A stretch of 64,000 nucleotides of DNA, taken from Psychroserpens burtonensis DSM 12212. Lineage in GTDB: Bacteria; Bacteroidota; Bacteroidia; Flavobacteriales; Flavobacteriaceae. The translations under genes were made by a program, and so were the position numbers. The notes beneath the pieces are model-generated. The model was not told the origin of the DNA and ran no database searches. It worked only from the letters and a program-made list of their open reading frames with translations. Where the stretch lies: NCBI RefSeq assembly GCF_000425305.1, contig NZ_AUDE01000018.1, forward strand, positions 1 through 64,000. Direction: 5' to 3'. Below, in pieces: positions 46,101-55,035 of this stretch; position 1 is the stretch's first letter; each line of letters starts with the position of its first letter.

Positions 46101-46319
46101 AACAAGCTAAACGCACAACTTATTCAGCTAAAAAGTTATATCGATCAAGCAGACCCTAAAATCACTGATGGCGCTATAGAACGACTTAATGATTTAATGA
46201 AAGATTGGCAAGTGTATAAAAATGAACGCAATGTTATTATAGACACAGAAATGAATGCGTATAATGCATTGTATAAATCGCTAAATATACCAGCAATCAT
46301 TATTAGCGACAAGAAGTAG
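43173..46319 (+). CDS. Large exported BNR/VPS10-type beta-propeller protein
   Basis: 1048 residues from ATG at 43173. Sec signal MKSLKLLFICMLMLPITTNA. The opening WRNIGPFRGGRSVTSTGV and repeated units of the DGGxTW kind (DDGITWKN, DAGKTWTH, NGGQTWEN) give two stacked propellers as in sortilin/VPS10 glycosyl-hydrolase-like proteins; a helical C-terminal domain follows about 880. It is likely secreted or surface-bound. Activity is not known; many are annotated glycosyl hydrolases without proof. A GTG start 48 bp upstream is less likely because it delays the signal. Confidence 0.9.
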   Translation: MKSLKLLFICMLMLPITTNAQKRKIKSSEPTTKLIDSLFHGLKWRNIGPFRGGRSVTSTGVIGQPHTYYMGSTGGGVFKTIDDGITWKNISDDFLKTGSVGAITVSESDSNIVVVGMGEHAARVVMTSMGDGVYKSMDAGKTWTHLGLEKTRHISDVVIHPTNPDIIYITAQGAQYAPSAERGIYRTQDGGITWKNILSVNDTTGASSLSMDMTNPRILYASMWQHRRYPWFMESGGKDSGLYKSNDGGDTWENMKEGLPEAFGKSGISVSRANPERVFAVIEAEDEKGGVYRSDDAGKIWKQVNSNRVNIARSWYYMEIFADPQNENVVYVLNAPVMKSIDGGNSFFNIPVPHGDNHHLWINPNDNTNLINSNDGGANISFNGGESWSSQQNQPTAQFYRVITDNLVPYNVYGGQQDNSAIAIASRTNDRGIDWKDWYSVAGGESAFIAFDPNNPETVYGGTYQGNISKWTKTSKEQKSIKEYPELGLSIAPKDARYRYNWNAPIISSPHDRTTIYHAGNVVFKTTDGGISWTAISPDLTKNETEKHGPGGGPYTNEAAGGENYNTLTALVESAHEEGVLYAGSDDGLLHITKNGGQTWENITPKGIKDGIINSIDVSPHDPAKAYIVIMRYKSMDLNSYVFKTADYGQTWTKIVNGLEDPNGFVRVVRADEKNEGLLYAGTEIGLYVSNDDGAHWQRLKLNLPIVPINDLIIQDNDLVAATSGRGFWILDDLGVLQNMNSENNALQLFKPKATYRIFGGTSKDIGQGENPKSGVTFDYYIDQTVDTLDLKLEVLQNSKVIRTYTNKKSEDFKSWPGGPSQPQILPSKQGYNRFTWDFKREVLPAINKVFIHGGLSGSSVAPGNYTLQLTLEEETIETVVTILPNPLINSTSQDFIAQQNILITIENTVRDMHESVNQMRSTKSQLDMHAKLLKDNENMTSLIEKGDDLIKRINSWEENLIQADQKTFQDVINFNNKLNAQLIQLKSYIDQADPKITDGAIERLNDLMKDWQVYKNERNVIIDTEMNAYNALYKSLNIPAIIISDKK

Positions 46320-46480
46320 TCTCAATAATTAAATTCTTTTGTGAAAGCGATCAAAACCCTATTGTAGAAAATAAAACTTCTAAATATTTCAAATACACAA
46401 TTGGTCAATTACCTCTGTAATCATTAGAGTAAGTATTTAAAAAATAACGAAAGACAAACTTAAGACCTTTAAAATATATG
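46320..46480. other. Gap without a supported gene
   Basis: Nothing recognisable before the repeat copy at 46481; the remainder up to 46652 is also non-coding. Confidence 0.4.
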
Positions 46481-46557
46481 GCTTGGTACTCGCCTACTTA
46501 AAAAAATCTGTAAGGCCTTTCTATTCGTTTGTATTTACTATAATTTGATACTTAAAA
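46481..46557 (+). repeat. Intergenic repeat family, copy 6
   Basis: Begins ggcttggtactcgcctactt, core aaaaaaatctgtaaggcctt, tctattcgtttgtatttact and tgatacttaaa. Same orientation as all other copies. Confidence 0.65.
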
Positions 46558-46652
46558 AATGTACCTCGTCTAATGCGAAACTGTTCAGTATTAAAAGATA
46601 TTTTACAAACGTTAAAGGAATACTATCTTTAACGAAATAACTCAAAACAACT

Positions 46653-48146
46653 ATGACTACAAAAATTATCGTCCTAGCCATTTATGTCGCTATTCTATTC
46701 TTAATAGGAATATTAGCCTCACGGAGAGTCAAAAGTATGAGTGATTATTATTTAGGGGGCAAAAAAATGGGTTTTTGGGCTATTGCTTTTTCTGCAAGAG
46801 CCACTGGCGAATCTGGATGGCTTTTAATAGGTCTAACAGGAATGGGAGCAATAGCAGGCTATTCTGGATATTGGGTTGTTGCCGGTGAACTACTAGGAGT
46901 TTTTCTTTCCTGGCAATTCATGGCCAAAAAATTTAAAAGGCGGTCTGATGAGTACAAATCAATTACAATACCTGATTACCTCGAGAGTCATTTTAAATCC
47001 TCTACAAACACACTTCGAATTCTCTCTGCTTCTGTATTAGTGGTTTTCGTTGTCATTTATGTCGCTTCTCAAATGGATGTCACTGGAATTGCATTTGAAT
47101 CCATGCTCGGTATTGACTATCGAATAGGAGTGCTTATCGGTTTCAGTATTGTGTTGATCTATATTTTTATTGGTGGATTTGTAGCTGCAGTTTGGTCAGA
47201 TATGTTCCAAGGTATTTTAATGTTTTTCGGGTTGGTTTTATTGCCTATTGTCGTTTGGTTCTCAATGGATCATGGTGCTGGAATCACAGAAGGATTGAAT
47301 GCCATTGACCCCACACTAACTCAAATAATGGGTAGAAGCGATGATGGCTGGATGAACTTATTTACGATTCTCGGCTTTTCAATGATTGGCCTAGGTTTCC
47401 TTGGTTCTCCACAAGTATATGTTCGCTTTATGTCTATTAAAAGTGAACATGAGATTGATAAAGGAAAATGGATTGCACTGCTTTTTACGCTCTTAACAGA
47501 TGCAGCAGCAGTAACGATTGGAATTCTTGCTCGAATTTATTTCACAAGCGAAGGACAGGATCCTGAAGCTATATTAGGAACTGGAGGAGAAGATGTATTG
47601 AGCATGATCACTAACGAATTCTTACCAACCATTTTAGTAGCTATCTTTATTGCTATTGTATTATCTGCAATCATGTCAACAATTGATTCATTACTTATTC
47701 TTGCCTCTAGCGCCATTACGCGCGACTTCTACCAAAAAATATTTAGACCAGACTTAAAAGATGAAGACTTAACCACGTTTTCGAGGCTAGTTACTATTGG
47801 AATGGCTGTAGCCGCACTTGGTATTGCTGTCATATTATACAATCTATATCCAGATAGGAAGATTTTCTGGATTATGATTTTTGGGTGGTCTGGAATTGCA
47901 GCCACCTTTTGTCCTGTGATTATTCTGTCCTTGTTTTGGAAAGGATATTCTGAGAAAGGAGCTATTGCTTCTATGATTACTGGGTTTCTATCAGTCATAC
48001 TTTTCAAGTTTGTAGTATCAAATATGGAAGGAATAGGTCCCTATTTTAAAGAATTAGATGTACTTGCTCCTTCATTCGCCTTGGCAATGATTGTAGGGTA
48101 TGTCGTTTCAAAAATATTCCCTAGCAAGACTGTTCTAGAGGAGTAA
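46653..48146 (+). CDS. Sodium:solute symporter, PutP-like
   Basis: 497 residues with about 13 membrane helices. ARATGESGWLLIGLTGMG matches the sodium/proline symporter motif; LGFLGSPQVYVRFM and AIVLSAIMSTIDSLLILASS are SSS family landmarks (Na2 site in the latter). It likely takes up proline or a related solute with Na+. A decayed gene follows. Confidence 0.9.
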   Translation: MTTKIIVLAIYVAILFLIGILASRRVKSMSDYYLGGKKMGFWAIAFSARATGESGWLLIGLTGMGAIAGYSGYWVVAGELLGVFLSWQFMAKKFKRRSDEYKSITIPDYLESHFKSSTNTLRILSASVLVVFVVIYVASQMDVTGIAFESMLGIDYRIGVLIGFSIVLIYIFIGGFVAAVWSDMFQGILMFFGLVLLPIVVWFSMDHGAGITEGLNAIDPTLTQIMGRSDDGWMNLFTILGFSMIGLGFLGSPQVYVRFMSIKSEHEIDKGKWIALLFTLLTDAAAVTIGILARIYFTSEGQDPEAILGTGGEDVLSMITNEFLPTILVAIFIAIVLSAIMSTIDSLLILASSAITRDFYQKIFRPDLKDEDLTTFSRLVTIGMAVAALGIAVILYNLYPDRKIFWIMIFGWSGIAATFCPVIILSLFWKGYSEKGAIASMITGFLSVILFKFVVSNMEGIGPYFKELDVLAPSFALAMIVGYVVSKIFPSKTVLEE

Positions 48147-48157
48147 AATGCACTTAA

Positions 48158-48673
48158 ATTAACACGACTATTAAAAATAATATTGGGCTATTAGTATTTG
48201 GTGCTATTGGAATAGTTATCACTTATTATTTAGAAGGAAACAGTCCTAATGAATTGTCCTATTTCAGCAGCACAAAAAAAGAACGTCCCAAATTAGTTAT
48301 TAATGAGATAAGTTATAATAAGCCAATAACTATGCATACTTAAACTTCTGAAATCATGATAATAAACGAATTTAAATGACGTTTTAATGCTTCGGAAATT
48401 GACATACTACCAGTAGACCACTGTAAAACAAAGATCTATACCATACTATATAAAGATTTAATAAATGGAACAATATAAAGTTACTATTGCTAAGGGCACA
48501 GATATTGCCATATTCTTTCTAAAATCTTAAACTATCCAGAATCAAAAGGACCTTTTATGTTAACAGATTTACAACGTACACCGTTAGCACGAGAAGCTAA
48601 ACGTAGTGTTATCTCAAAGCTAGGAAAACCAAATAACAGTAATACCTCTTGGAATAAATCAGCTATAAGCTGA
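48158..48673 (+). pseudogene. Decayed gene of unknown function, several frameshifts
   Basis: At least four coding-like pieces follow one another in different frames: 48158-48343 (GLLVFGAIGIVITYYLEG onward, no ATG), about 48379-48478 (ASEIDILPVDHCKTKIYTI), 48468-48530 (EQYKVTIAKGTDIAIFFL) and 48518-48673 (ILNYPESKGPFMLTDLQRTP to WNKSAIS). Joined, they suggest a membrane-anchored protein of about 160 residues. The family is not recognised. The multiple shifts make a sequencing error unlikely as the only cause. Confidence 0.7.
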
Positions 48674-48680
48674 CCGTTCT

Positions 48681-48723
48681 AAAAGTAAAAAAGCACAACA
48701 TTATGTTGCGCTTTTTTACTTTT
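48681..48723. terminator. Bidirectional terminator at the end of guaB
   Basis: A 20-bp stem with one G:U-type mismatch: AAAAGTAAAAAAGCACAACA against its complement, 3-base loop, T run on either side. It terminates guaB on the minus strand. Confidence 0.88.
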
Positions 48724-48738
48724 AATATATCTTTTATT

Positions 48739-50211
48739 CTATCGCGAATAATTAGGAGATTCATTAGTAATCGTCACATCATGAGGATGACTTTCATTAA
48801 TACCTGAAGCCGTAATTTTTACAAATTGCCCTTTATTTTGGAGCGAAGCGATATCTTTGGCACCACAGTAACCCATTCCTGCTCTTAATCCGCCTATAAA
48901 CTGATGGATACTTTCTACTAATTCACCTTTATATGGTACACGACCAACAATACCTTCTGGGACTAATTTTTTGATATCATCTTCAACATCTTGAAAATAA
49001 CGGTCTTTACTCCCTTGTTTCATCGCTTCTACTGAACCCATTCCGCGATACGATTTAAATTTTCGTCCTTCGTAAATAATGGTTTCTCCTGGACTCTCTT
49101 TTGTACCTGCTAATAAGGATCCTAACATGACGCAATCTGCCCCTGCTGCTATCGCTTTTGGAATATCACCTGTATACCGAATTCCTCCATCTGCTATAAC
49201 TGGCACTCCAGATCCTTTTATTGCTGCTGCAACCTCTAAAACTGCAGAAAACTGAGGAAACCCGACTCCTGCTATTACTCTAGTTGTACAAATTGATCCT
49301 GGACCAATCCCTACTTTTACAGCATCTGCTCCGGCTTCAACTAAATATTTAGCTGCTTCTGCAGTTGCAATATTTCCGACGATGACCTCTAATTTCGGGA
49401 ATTTCTTTTTAATCTCTTTCAAAACCAAGACCACACCTTTCGTATGACCGTGAGCGGTATCTATAACGACAGCATCTACTCCCGCTTTCACTAATGCTGA
49501 AGCACGCTCTACTGCATCTGGTGTAACACCAATCGCTGCTGCAACTCGAAGTCTTCCATAGGTGTCTTTATTTGCATTTGGCTTTTGAGTGACTTTAGTA
49601 ATATCTCTAAATGTAATGAGTCCAACTAGTTTGTAGCTCTCATCAACAATCAATAATTTTTCGATTTTATTCTGCTGTAAGATCTTCTCTGCATCTTTTA
49701 ACGAAGTACCTTCTCTCGAAGTTATTAAATTTTCAGAAGTCATAACTTCTACAATCGGTCTATCATTCTCGTGTTCAAAACGCAAATCACGATTAGTAAC
49801 AATCCCTTTAAGTAAACCTTTATCATCTACAATAGGAATTCCTCCAATACTGTGCTCTGCCATATTTTGCTTAGCATCACTAACCTTTGCAGTCATTGGT
49901 AAGGTTACTGGATCTATGATCATACCACTTTCGGCTCGTTTTACTTTACGAACTTTTTCAGCTTGTTGGTTTATCGTCATATTTTTATGGAGCACACCAA
50001 TACCACCTTCTTGAGCCATAGCAATTGCCATTTTACTCTCTGTAACGGTATCCATAGCTGCAGAAACTATAGGTATGTTTATCGTTATATTACGAGTTAA
50101 TTTGGTTTGGATATTTACCTCTCTAGGTAAAATTTCAGAAAATGCTGGGACCAGAAGTACGTCGTCGTAGGTAAGACCTTCTCCAATAATTTTATTTTCG
50201 TGTGCTATCAT
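48739..50211 (-). CDS. guaB: Inosine-5'-monophosphate dehydrogenase
   Basis: 490 residues. [16 protein letters not shown] at the start; a CBS pair about 95-210 ([30 protein letters not shown]); the catalytic loop [15 protein letters not shown] with the active Cys; [17 protein letters not shown] and [10 protein letters not shown]. It oxidises IMP to XMP, the committed step to GMP. Preceded by a -7-like TATCTTTG (50238-50245, minus). Confidence 0.97.
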   Translation of the reverse strand: MIAHENKIIGEGLTYDDVLLVPAFSEILPREVNIQTKLTRNITINIPIVSAAMDTVTESKMAIAMAQEGGIGVLHKNMTINQQAEKVRKVKRAESGMIIDPVTLPMTAKVSDAKQNMAEHSIGGIPIVDDKGLLKGIVTNRDLRFEHENDRPIVEVMTSENLITSREGTSLKDAEKILQQNKIEKLLIVDESYKLVGLITFRDITKVTQKPNANKDTYGRLRVAAAIGVTPDAVERASALVKAGVDAVVIDTAHGHTKGVVLVLKEIKKKFPKLEVIVGNIATAEAAKYLVEAGADAVKVGIGPGSICTTRVIAGVGFPQFSAVLEVAAAIKGSGVPVIADGGIRYTGDIPKAIAAGADCVMLGSLLAGTKESPGETIIYEGRKFKSYRGMGSVEAMKQGSKDRYFQDVEDDIKKLVPEGIVGRVPYKGELVESIHQFIGGLRAGMGYCGAKDIASLQNKGQFVKITASGINESHPHDVTITNESPNYSR

Positions 50212-50237
50212 AATGCAATTACAGTTATAATTGCGTG

Positions 50238-50245
50238 CAAAGATA
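50238..50245 (-). promoter_or_regulatory. Candidate -7 element of guaB
   Basis: TATCTTTG on the minus strand fits TAnnTTTG about 27 bp before the guaB ATG. No TTTG at -33. Confidence 0.45.
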
Positions 50246-50305
50246 CAACTTATATAAAGAATTGTATTAAGACAAGGTTAAATCTTAAAAAACAGATTTA
50301 AATCA

Positions 50306-50449
50306 CTACAATTTGGGGCAACGAGAACAATTAGTTTTCCCTACTTTTTTATACTTTTTACAACACTTAGACTTCTTATTTTGATCACAATAAAATACAC
50401 ATGATGTAATAATCACAGTTACATTTTCTATTGTTAAATCGTTTTGCAT
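50306..50449 (-). CDS. 47-residue cysteine-rich mini-protein beside ferritin
   Basis: ATG at 50449, TAG at 50306. Starts MQNDLTIENVTVIITSCVFY; six cysteines at 17, 21, 29, 30, 41 and 44, with a Lys-rich stretch (KKSKCCKKYKKVGKTNC) and the end CSRCPKL. The CxxxC, CC and CxxC spacing suggests metal or Fe-S binding. It lies 87 bp downstream of ferritin on the same strand, so a role in iron storage or release is plausible. Similar Lys/Cys tails are familiar to me from other flavobacteria, but no name is known. Confidence 0.6.
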   Translation of the reverse strand: MQNDLTIENVTVIITSCVFYCDQNKKSKCCKKYKKVGKTNCSRCPKL

Positions 50450-50536
50450 TATTTTAATTTATTCTAAATAAAAACAAAGTTACAAAAAAAAGATCCCTGT
50501 AGAGAGAGCATTTTTTACAAAATTATCAACAGTTGT

Positions 50537-51040
50537 CTATTCATTTTCATGATTAGCGGCTATTACATTAATATCACGATCAAACAAATAATGACCAGAT
50601 TTATCTGTTCCAATAATATTTAGTTTATCAAGTAGTGTTCTAGCCATTGCTTCTTCTTCTAATTGCTCTGTCACATACCATTGCATGAAATTGTGTACGT
50701 TGTAATCTTTTTGTTGTAAACATTCAAAAATAACATGGTTGATTTGCTCTGTCACAAACATTTCACTTTCTAAAAACTTTGCAAAAAGCTCATTGAGTCC
50801 TTGATAGCTGTCTTTAGGTTTGTCCAAAGCTGGTATAATGACAGATCCTCCTCTTTGGTTGACAAACTTTATTAATTTACTCATGTGAACACGTTCTTCG
50901 TCTGACTGACTATAAAAGAAATCTGAAACTCCATTATAACCAGTAGCATCGGCCCAAGATGCCATTGCTAAATATTGTAATGACGCTTGCGCTTCGTACT
51001 TAATTTGATTATTTAGTAATTTTTCTATTGTAGTGTTCAT
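50537..51040 (-). CDS. Non-haem ferritin
   Basis: 167 residues. The four-helix bundle shows the di-iron ferroxidase ligands in YEAQASLQYLAMASW and QSDEERVHMSKLIKFVNQRGG, and TEQLEEEAMARTLLDKLN. It stores iron as a 24-mer. It follows the TonB receptor gene on the same strand after an 86-bp gap that holds a perfect palindrome, so it probably has its own control. Close to FtnA/bacterial non-haem types. Confidence 0.95.
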   Translation of the reverse strand: MNTTIEKLLNNQIKYEAQASLQYLAMASWADATGYNGVSDFFYSQSDEERVHMSKLIKFVNQRGGSVIIPALDKPKDSYQGLNELFAKFLESEMFVTEQINHVIFECLQQKDYNVHNFMQWYVTEQLEEEAMARTLLDKLNIIGTDKSGHYLFDRDINVIAANHENE

Positions 51041-51070
51041 ATCGATATGTTTCTACGAAGATAATGAACT

Positions 51071-51096
51071 TTAAATCATAACAAGTTATGATTTAA
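51071..51096. promoter_or_regulatory. Perfect 26-bp palindrome upstream of ferritin
   Basis: TTAAATCATAAC and its complement with a 2-base AA spacer, ending 31 bp before the ferritin ATG. No T run on the minus strand, so an operator is more likely than a terminator. It differs from the 23-bp motif of the iron-uptake promoters. Confidence 0.5.
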
Positions 51097-51126
51097 GAAT
51101 TCAGAATCACTATAAATTAAATAATA

Positions 51127-53553
51127 TTATAATTTGATTTGAAATGTGGCATAATAATTTCTCGGAGCTGAAGGTATAATTCCAGGTCCTGGATAACCCG
51201 TTGCACGTCTTGTAAAATAGGTTTCATCAAGTAGATTATTGATTCCTGTTTCTAACTTAAAACGTTTGTAAGTGTAAGATAGAGATACATCCATAATATC
51301 ATATTGTGGTATTGCTCCAATAACTCCGCTTAAATTTGAGTCTTGAGAGTTTGTTGCATCTGTAAATTGACTAGCCAAATACGAGTATTGCACATTTGCT
51401 AACAAGTTTTTATACCCGAATCGCAACCCTGTTTTAATATTCACATCAGGAACAAATTCAACTTGATTCCCTGCAACTCCAGATTGTTGGGATTGCGTGT
51501 ATTCCGAGGAAATAAAAGACGCATTGATGAAATAATTAAAACTAAAATCATTGTCCATTTTAAGAATCTTCTTAAAATTAAAATCAACTAAAGATTCTAT
51601 ACCAAATAGTCTAGCATCACCAACATTACCACGTTCACTTATAACACGACCATCATCAAACGCTTTTTGAATAAAACCAATTCTACCGTTATAGAATAAA
51701 GCAAAAGCACCTAAGTCATAAGAAATGGTATTTTTATAATTACCTCGAAAACCGATATCTGCAGTAAAGCCTTCCTCATCTGTAATATTTGGATTCACAG
51801 CAAATGCTGGATTTAAAATATTGATATCTGAGAAGGTTACAGATCTATAATTTTGAGAGATATTTCCATAAACCTCTAAGGCAGTTGATGGCCTATAACT
51901 CAAACCAACGCCTAACAATATGAACTTACGCTCAAAATCACGGTTATCTTCTACCGTTTCCTCAAAAATAACATTGCCTGCTGCATCTGTATTAATGCGT
52001 TTGAAAAACCCTTCACTTTCGGTTTTTATATATTCAAAACGAAACCCTGGTGTGATAGAAAACGTATCATTTAAGTAAAAAATATTCTCTCCAAATACAG
52101 CTACATTTAAATTAGGAAAATCAAATTGTGATTGTGCTGGATAATTTGGGAACTCATCGTTAAATAAATTAAAGTCTGGACCGCTTCCTTCAGATCCTGG
52201 ACCTTGCTGTTCGCTATTACTCGCTTTATAAAATTTAGAGCCAATTAGGAAGGTGGCTTCTTTTCCGAAGATCTTATATTTACTCAGTAATCGTGCTTCT
52301 GCTCCAAAGTTATTAAACTCACCTTTTATTAAATCGCGTTCGCCATTGGGATCAATTTGATCTACGCGATTGGTTCTAAACCCTAGCGCGTCACGAGAAG
52401 CATTAAGCCCAAAAGCATTGAATGTAAAGTTGGTATCTTCGGAAATTTTATGACTCAACTTGAAGTTATACAACAACCAATTTACTCTAAACCAATTGCG
52501 TGCTCTATTGCTTTGCAATGGATCTTCATTAAACTGTGCATCTGTTAAACCACCAGCTTGCTGAGCGAGATAATACAAATGTGTGAACTCTGCAGAGATG
52601 TTTGTTTTCTCATTGAATTTGTAGCCCACATGTGCAAATACATTCTTAGATTCAAACTGAGAATTAGGTCTAAAGCCGTCACCTTTTTTATAATTGAAAT
52701 AGGTATAATAGCTAAACTTCCCTTTGGTACCACTAAGGCTTGTGAAGTTTGTGTATAACCCAAAACTTCCTACCGTATTTCTAGTAATAAGCTCAATGGG
52801 CTTATTTGGATTTGGAGCTTTAGTTTTGAAGTTTATGAGTCCGCCAAACTGGGTTCCGTACTGCAGCGAAGCAGCACCACGAATCACTTGAATTTCTTTT
52901 AAACCTTCGGTTGCTGGTGTATAGTAACTTTCTGGATACCCCAAAACATCTGCACTAATGTCATAACCGTTTTGTCTCGTATTAAAATTAGCTGTACGAT
53001 TGGGATCTAAACCACGACCTCCAATATTAAGTTGTAATCCTGCATCGTCATTTTGGAAAATATTTAGTCCTGCAACCTGGCTGTAAATTTGACGTGCATT
53101 ATTAGTCGCAAGATTAGCAAGTGATTGATCTACTAAAACAACTTCGGTTTTTTTACCTGCATAAATAGCAGTGCCTTCAACATCCTTTAGTCTATTAAGT
53201 TCAAAAACTTTTGCGCGTCTTACGTTGATTATAATTTCAGAAAGATTTTCCTGTAATGGCAACAAAACGACGTTTAGATTCTCATCCTTTTCAAGGGTTT
53301 GTTCTCGTTCAAGAATCTCAAATTCTGAAATATAAAATATCACAGTTAGTTCTGTTTTTTCCGAAGAAAACTCATAGTATCCTTTAGCGTCTGACGTCGT
53401 TAATAAACCAGCAGATTTCTCAAAAACTTGAACATTATTAATAACGGTATTATCAGTTCCATTAGTAATGTAACCTGAGAGTTTGTTCTGCCCAATTACA
53501 GGTAAACTGAATAGAAATATAAATAGTACTAATTTAAAATCCTTTAATGTCAT
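51127..53553 (-). CDS. TonB-dependent outer-membrane receptor (FecA-like)
   Basis: 808 residues from ATG at 53553 (MTLKDFKLVLFIFLFSLPVIGQ, a Sec signal). A carboxypeptidase-regulatory-like domain (SGYITNGTDNTVINNVQV), a plug (ARQIYSQVAGLNIFQNDDAG, LKEIQVIRGAASLQYGTQFGG) and a 22-strand barrel ending NYYATFQIKL. It probably brings in ferric chelates. It overlaps the HTTM gene by 20 bp, so the two are co-translated. A longer frame beginning at 53628 was rejected because it lacks a signal at its start. Confidence 0.92.
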   Translation of the reverse strand: MTLKDFKLVLFIFLFSLPVIGQNKLSGYITNGTDNTVINNVQVFEKSAGLLTTSDAKGYYEFSSEKTELTVIFYISEFEILEREQTLEKDENLNVVLLPLQENLSEIIINVRRAKVFELNRLKDVEGTAIYAGKKTEVVLVDQSLANLATNNARQIYSQVAGLNIFQNDDAGLQLNIGGRGLDPNRTANFNTRQNGYDISADVLGYPESYYTPATEGLKEIQVIRGAASLQYGTQFGGLINFKTKAPNPNKPIELITRNTVGSFGLYTNFTSLSGTKGKFSYYTYFNYKKGDGFRPNSQFESKNVFAHVGYKFNEKTNISAEFTHLYYLAQQAGGLTDAQFNEDPLQSNRARNWFRVNWLLYNFKLSHKISEDTNFTFNAFGLNASRDALGFRTNRVDQIDPNGERDLIKGEFNNFGAEARLLSKYKIFGKEATFLIGSKFYKASNSEQQGPGSEGSGPDFNLFNDEFPNYPAQSQFDFPNLNVAVFGENIFYLNDTFSITPGFRFEYIKTESEGFFKRINTDAAGNVIFEETVEDNRDFERKFILLGVGLSYRPSTALEVYGNISQNYRSVTFSDINILNPAFAVNPNITDEEGFTADIGFRGNYKNTISYDLGAFALFYNGRIGFIQKAFDDGRVISERGNVGDARLFGIESLVDFNFKKILKMDNDFSFNYFINASFISSEYTQSQQSGVAGNQVEFVPDVNIKTGLRFGYKNLLANVQYSYLASQFTDATNSQDSNLSGVIGAIPQYDIMDVSLSYTYKRFKLETGINNLLDETYFTRRATGYPGPGIIPSAPRNYYATFQIKL

Positions 53554-54901
53554 CTTTAAATGGTAAAATCCAATTTTTGGGTTTAAATGATTCTTTTTCT
53601 TGATATAAATCGACGGTTGGATCAACATATTGTTGGCTTAATCGTCCGTTGAGTGCGACGTAGCTATCAGCGAAAACTTGTATATTTTCGTGACCTTGAG
53701 TTTTAAAATGGTCTCCTAAAAAATGAGCATATTCTAAAATAAAGTCTGGTTGAGAGCTCATTTGCCTTTCTTGAAAGGCAGACAAGAAATCAGTATTATC
53801 AACATAGAAATACTGCCCTGATTTAGAATTAGCAATTTTAAAGGTCGTCATTCCTGCTTTTTCCATAAGCATGACTCGCCATGACAATCTATAACCTTCT
53901 TCAGTCCAAAATAATTCGTTCTTATACAATAAATACCTAAACGGAAATAGGATTTGAAATGCAAAAAAAACAGCTACGATTGGCAGTAAGATCTTTCGAC
54001 TACAAAATGGATATGTCTCTTGTAATTTTGGAGCTTTTATTATTTTTTGAAACGGTTTGATAATACGTTTAATAATCGCAATTATTTTTTCATGAACGCT
54101 GGCATCAAAAAAGATTAACGTCGCCACAATCATAATAAATGGAAACATTCCAATTGGAAATAAAATTCTCGTAAATACATGGAAAAACACAACGAGCACA
54201 AAAGCAAAAATACGGGTACGTTTATACAGTAACAAAAATGGAATAAATAAGTCGTAAAACATTCCAGACCAGCTCATCGCGTGGTGAAACCAGTCTTGTT
54301 GCATTAAATTATTACCAATTATTGGTAAATCGTATTTTGACGGTAGCCAGATTTTTAATGGCATGGCGCTAAGTAACCAATCACTATTTATTTTTGCTAT
54401 TCCGGCGTAGAAATACACAATTCCTAAAAGTAGTTTTATACTGTCTATTGTCCAATTTGGGATTTGATTAAAACGTCGCTTCCGCAGTAAATTATCTACT
54501 GAAAACTTAGCGTTTGCAGGCAAAAAGATCATCAAAAAGCTCAGGACACTAATAAAATAATAATGATTGAGATAGGTCGTTTTGTCAATGAGCTCTATGT
54601 ACGTGAAGCTTAAAAAGAATATGATGATTGAAAATCTATATTTTAGACCAAAAGCGATAAACAGTGCGGATATTCCGCAGACAAAAAATAACAGATAATT
54701 ATAATCTCCTAATGATCTCACCCATTCAAAATTATAATATTTAAAATGGAACTTAGGGGCTATGTATAGCTTTTCTATCCAACCATGGTACCAAAACCTT
54801 AGGAGACTAAAACACATCATGATCCCAAAAAGCACACGAAAAACTGCTAGAGGAGCTGCATTTGTCGTTTTATTTAGGTATTTGTTAAGTTTCGATGTCA
54901 T
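53534..54901 (-). CDS. HTTM (gamma-carboxylase-like) membrane protein
   Basis: 455 residues. Membrane helices from FRVLFGIMMCFSLLRFWYHGW to about 300 match the HTTM domain of vitamin-K-dependent gamma-carboxylase relatives (KFHFKYYNFEWV, YFYAGIAKINSDWLLSAMPL, FHVFTRILFPIGMFPFIM). A soluble C-terminal domain follows. In bacteria the role of such proteins is unknown. It lies between imelysin and the TonB receptor and overlaps the latter by 20 bp, so it likely serves the same uptake system. Confidence 0.88.
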   Translation of the reverse strand: MTSKLNKYLNKTTNAAPLAVFRVLFGIMMCFSLLRFWYHGWIEKLYIAPKFHFKYYNFEWVRSLGDYNYLLFFVCGISALFIAFGLKYRFSIIIFFLSFTYIELIDKTTYLNHYYFISVLSFLMIFLPANAKFSVDNLLRKRRFNQIPNWTIDSIKLLLGIVYFYAGIAKINSDWLLSAMPLKIWLPSKYDLPIIGNNLMQQDWFHHAMSWSGMFYDLFIPFLLLYKRTRIFAFVLVVFFHVFTRILFPIGMFPFIMIVATLIFFDASVHEKIIAIIKRIIKPFQKIIKAPKLQETYPFCSRKILLPIVAVFFAFQILFPFRYLLYKNELFWTEEGYRLSWRVMLMEKAGMTTFKIANSKSGQYFYVDNTDFLSAFQERQMSSQPDFILEYAHFLGDHFKTQGHENIQVFADSYVALNGRLSQQYVDPTVDLYQEKESFKPKNWILPFKDDIKGF

Positions 54902-55035
54902 CTAAATATTAGGTTGAGACTATTCTTAACCCAAAAGAGTGCTTTTATTGGAGCCTTAAATGGCTTGTTAAAAAGAGATTCCTTAACGATTTACACCACT
55001 AAAGAATCTTAATTATTATTTAATTTTATGCGAGA

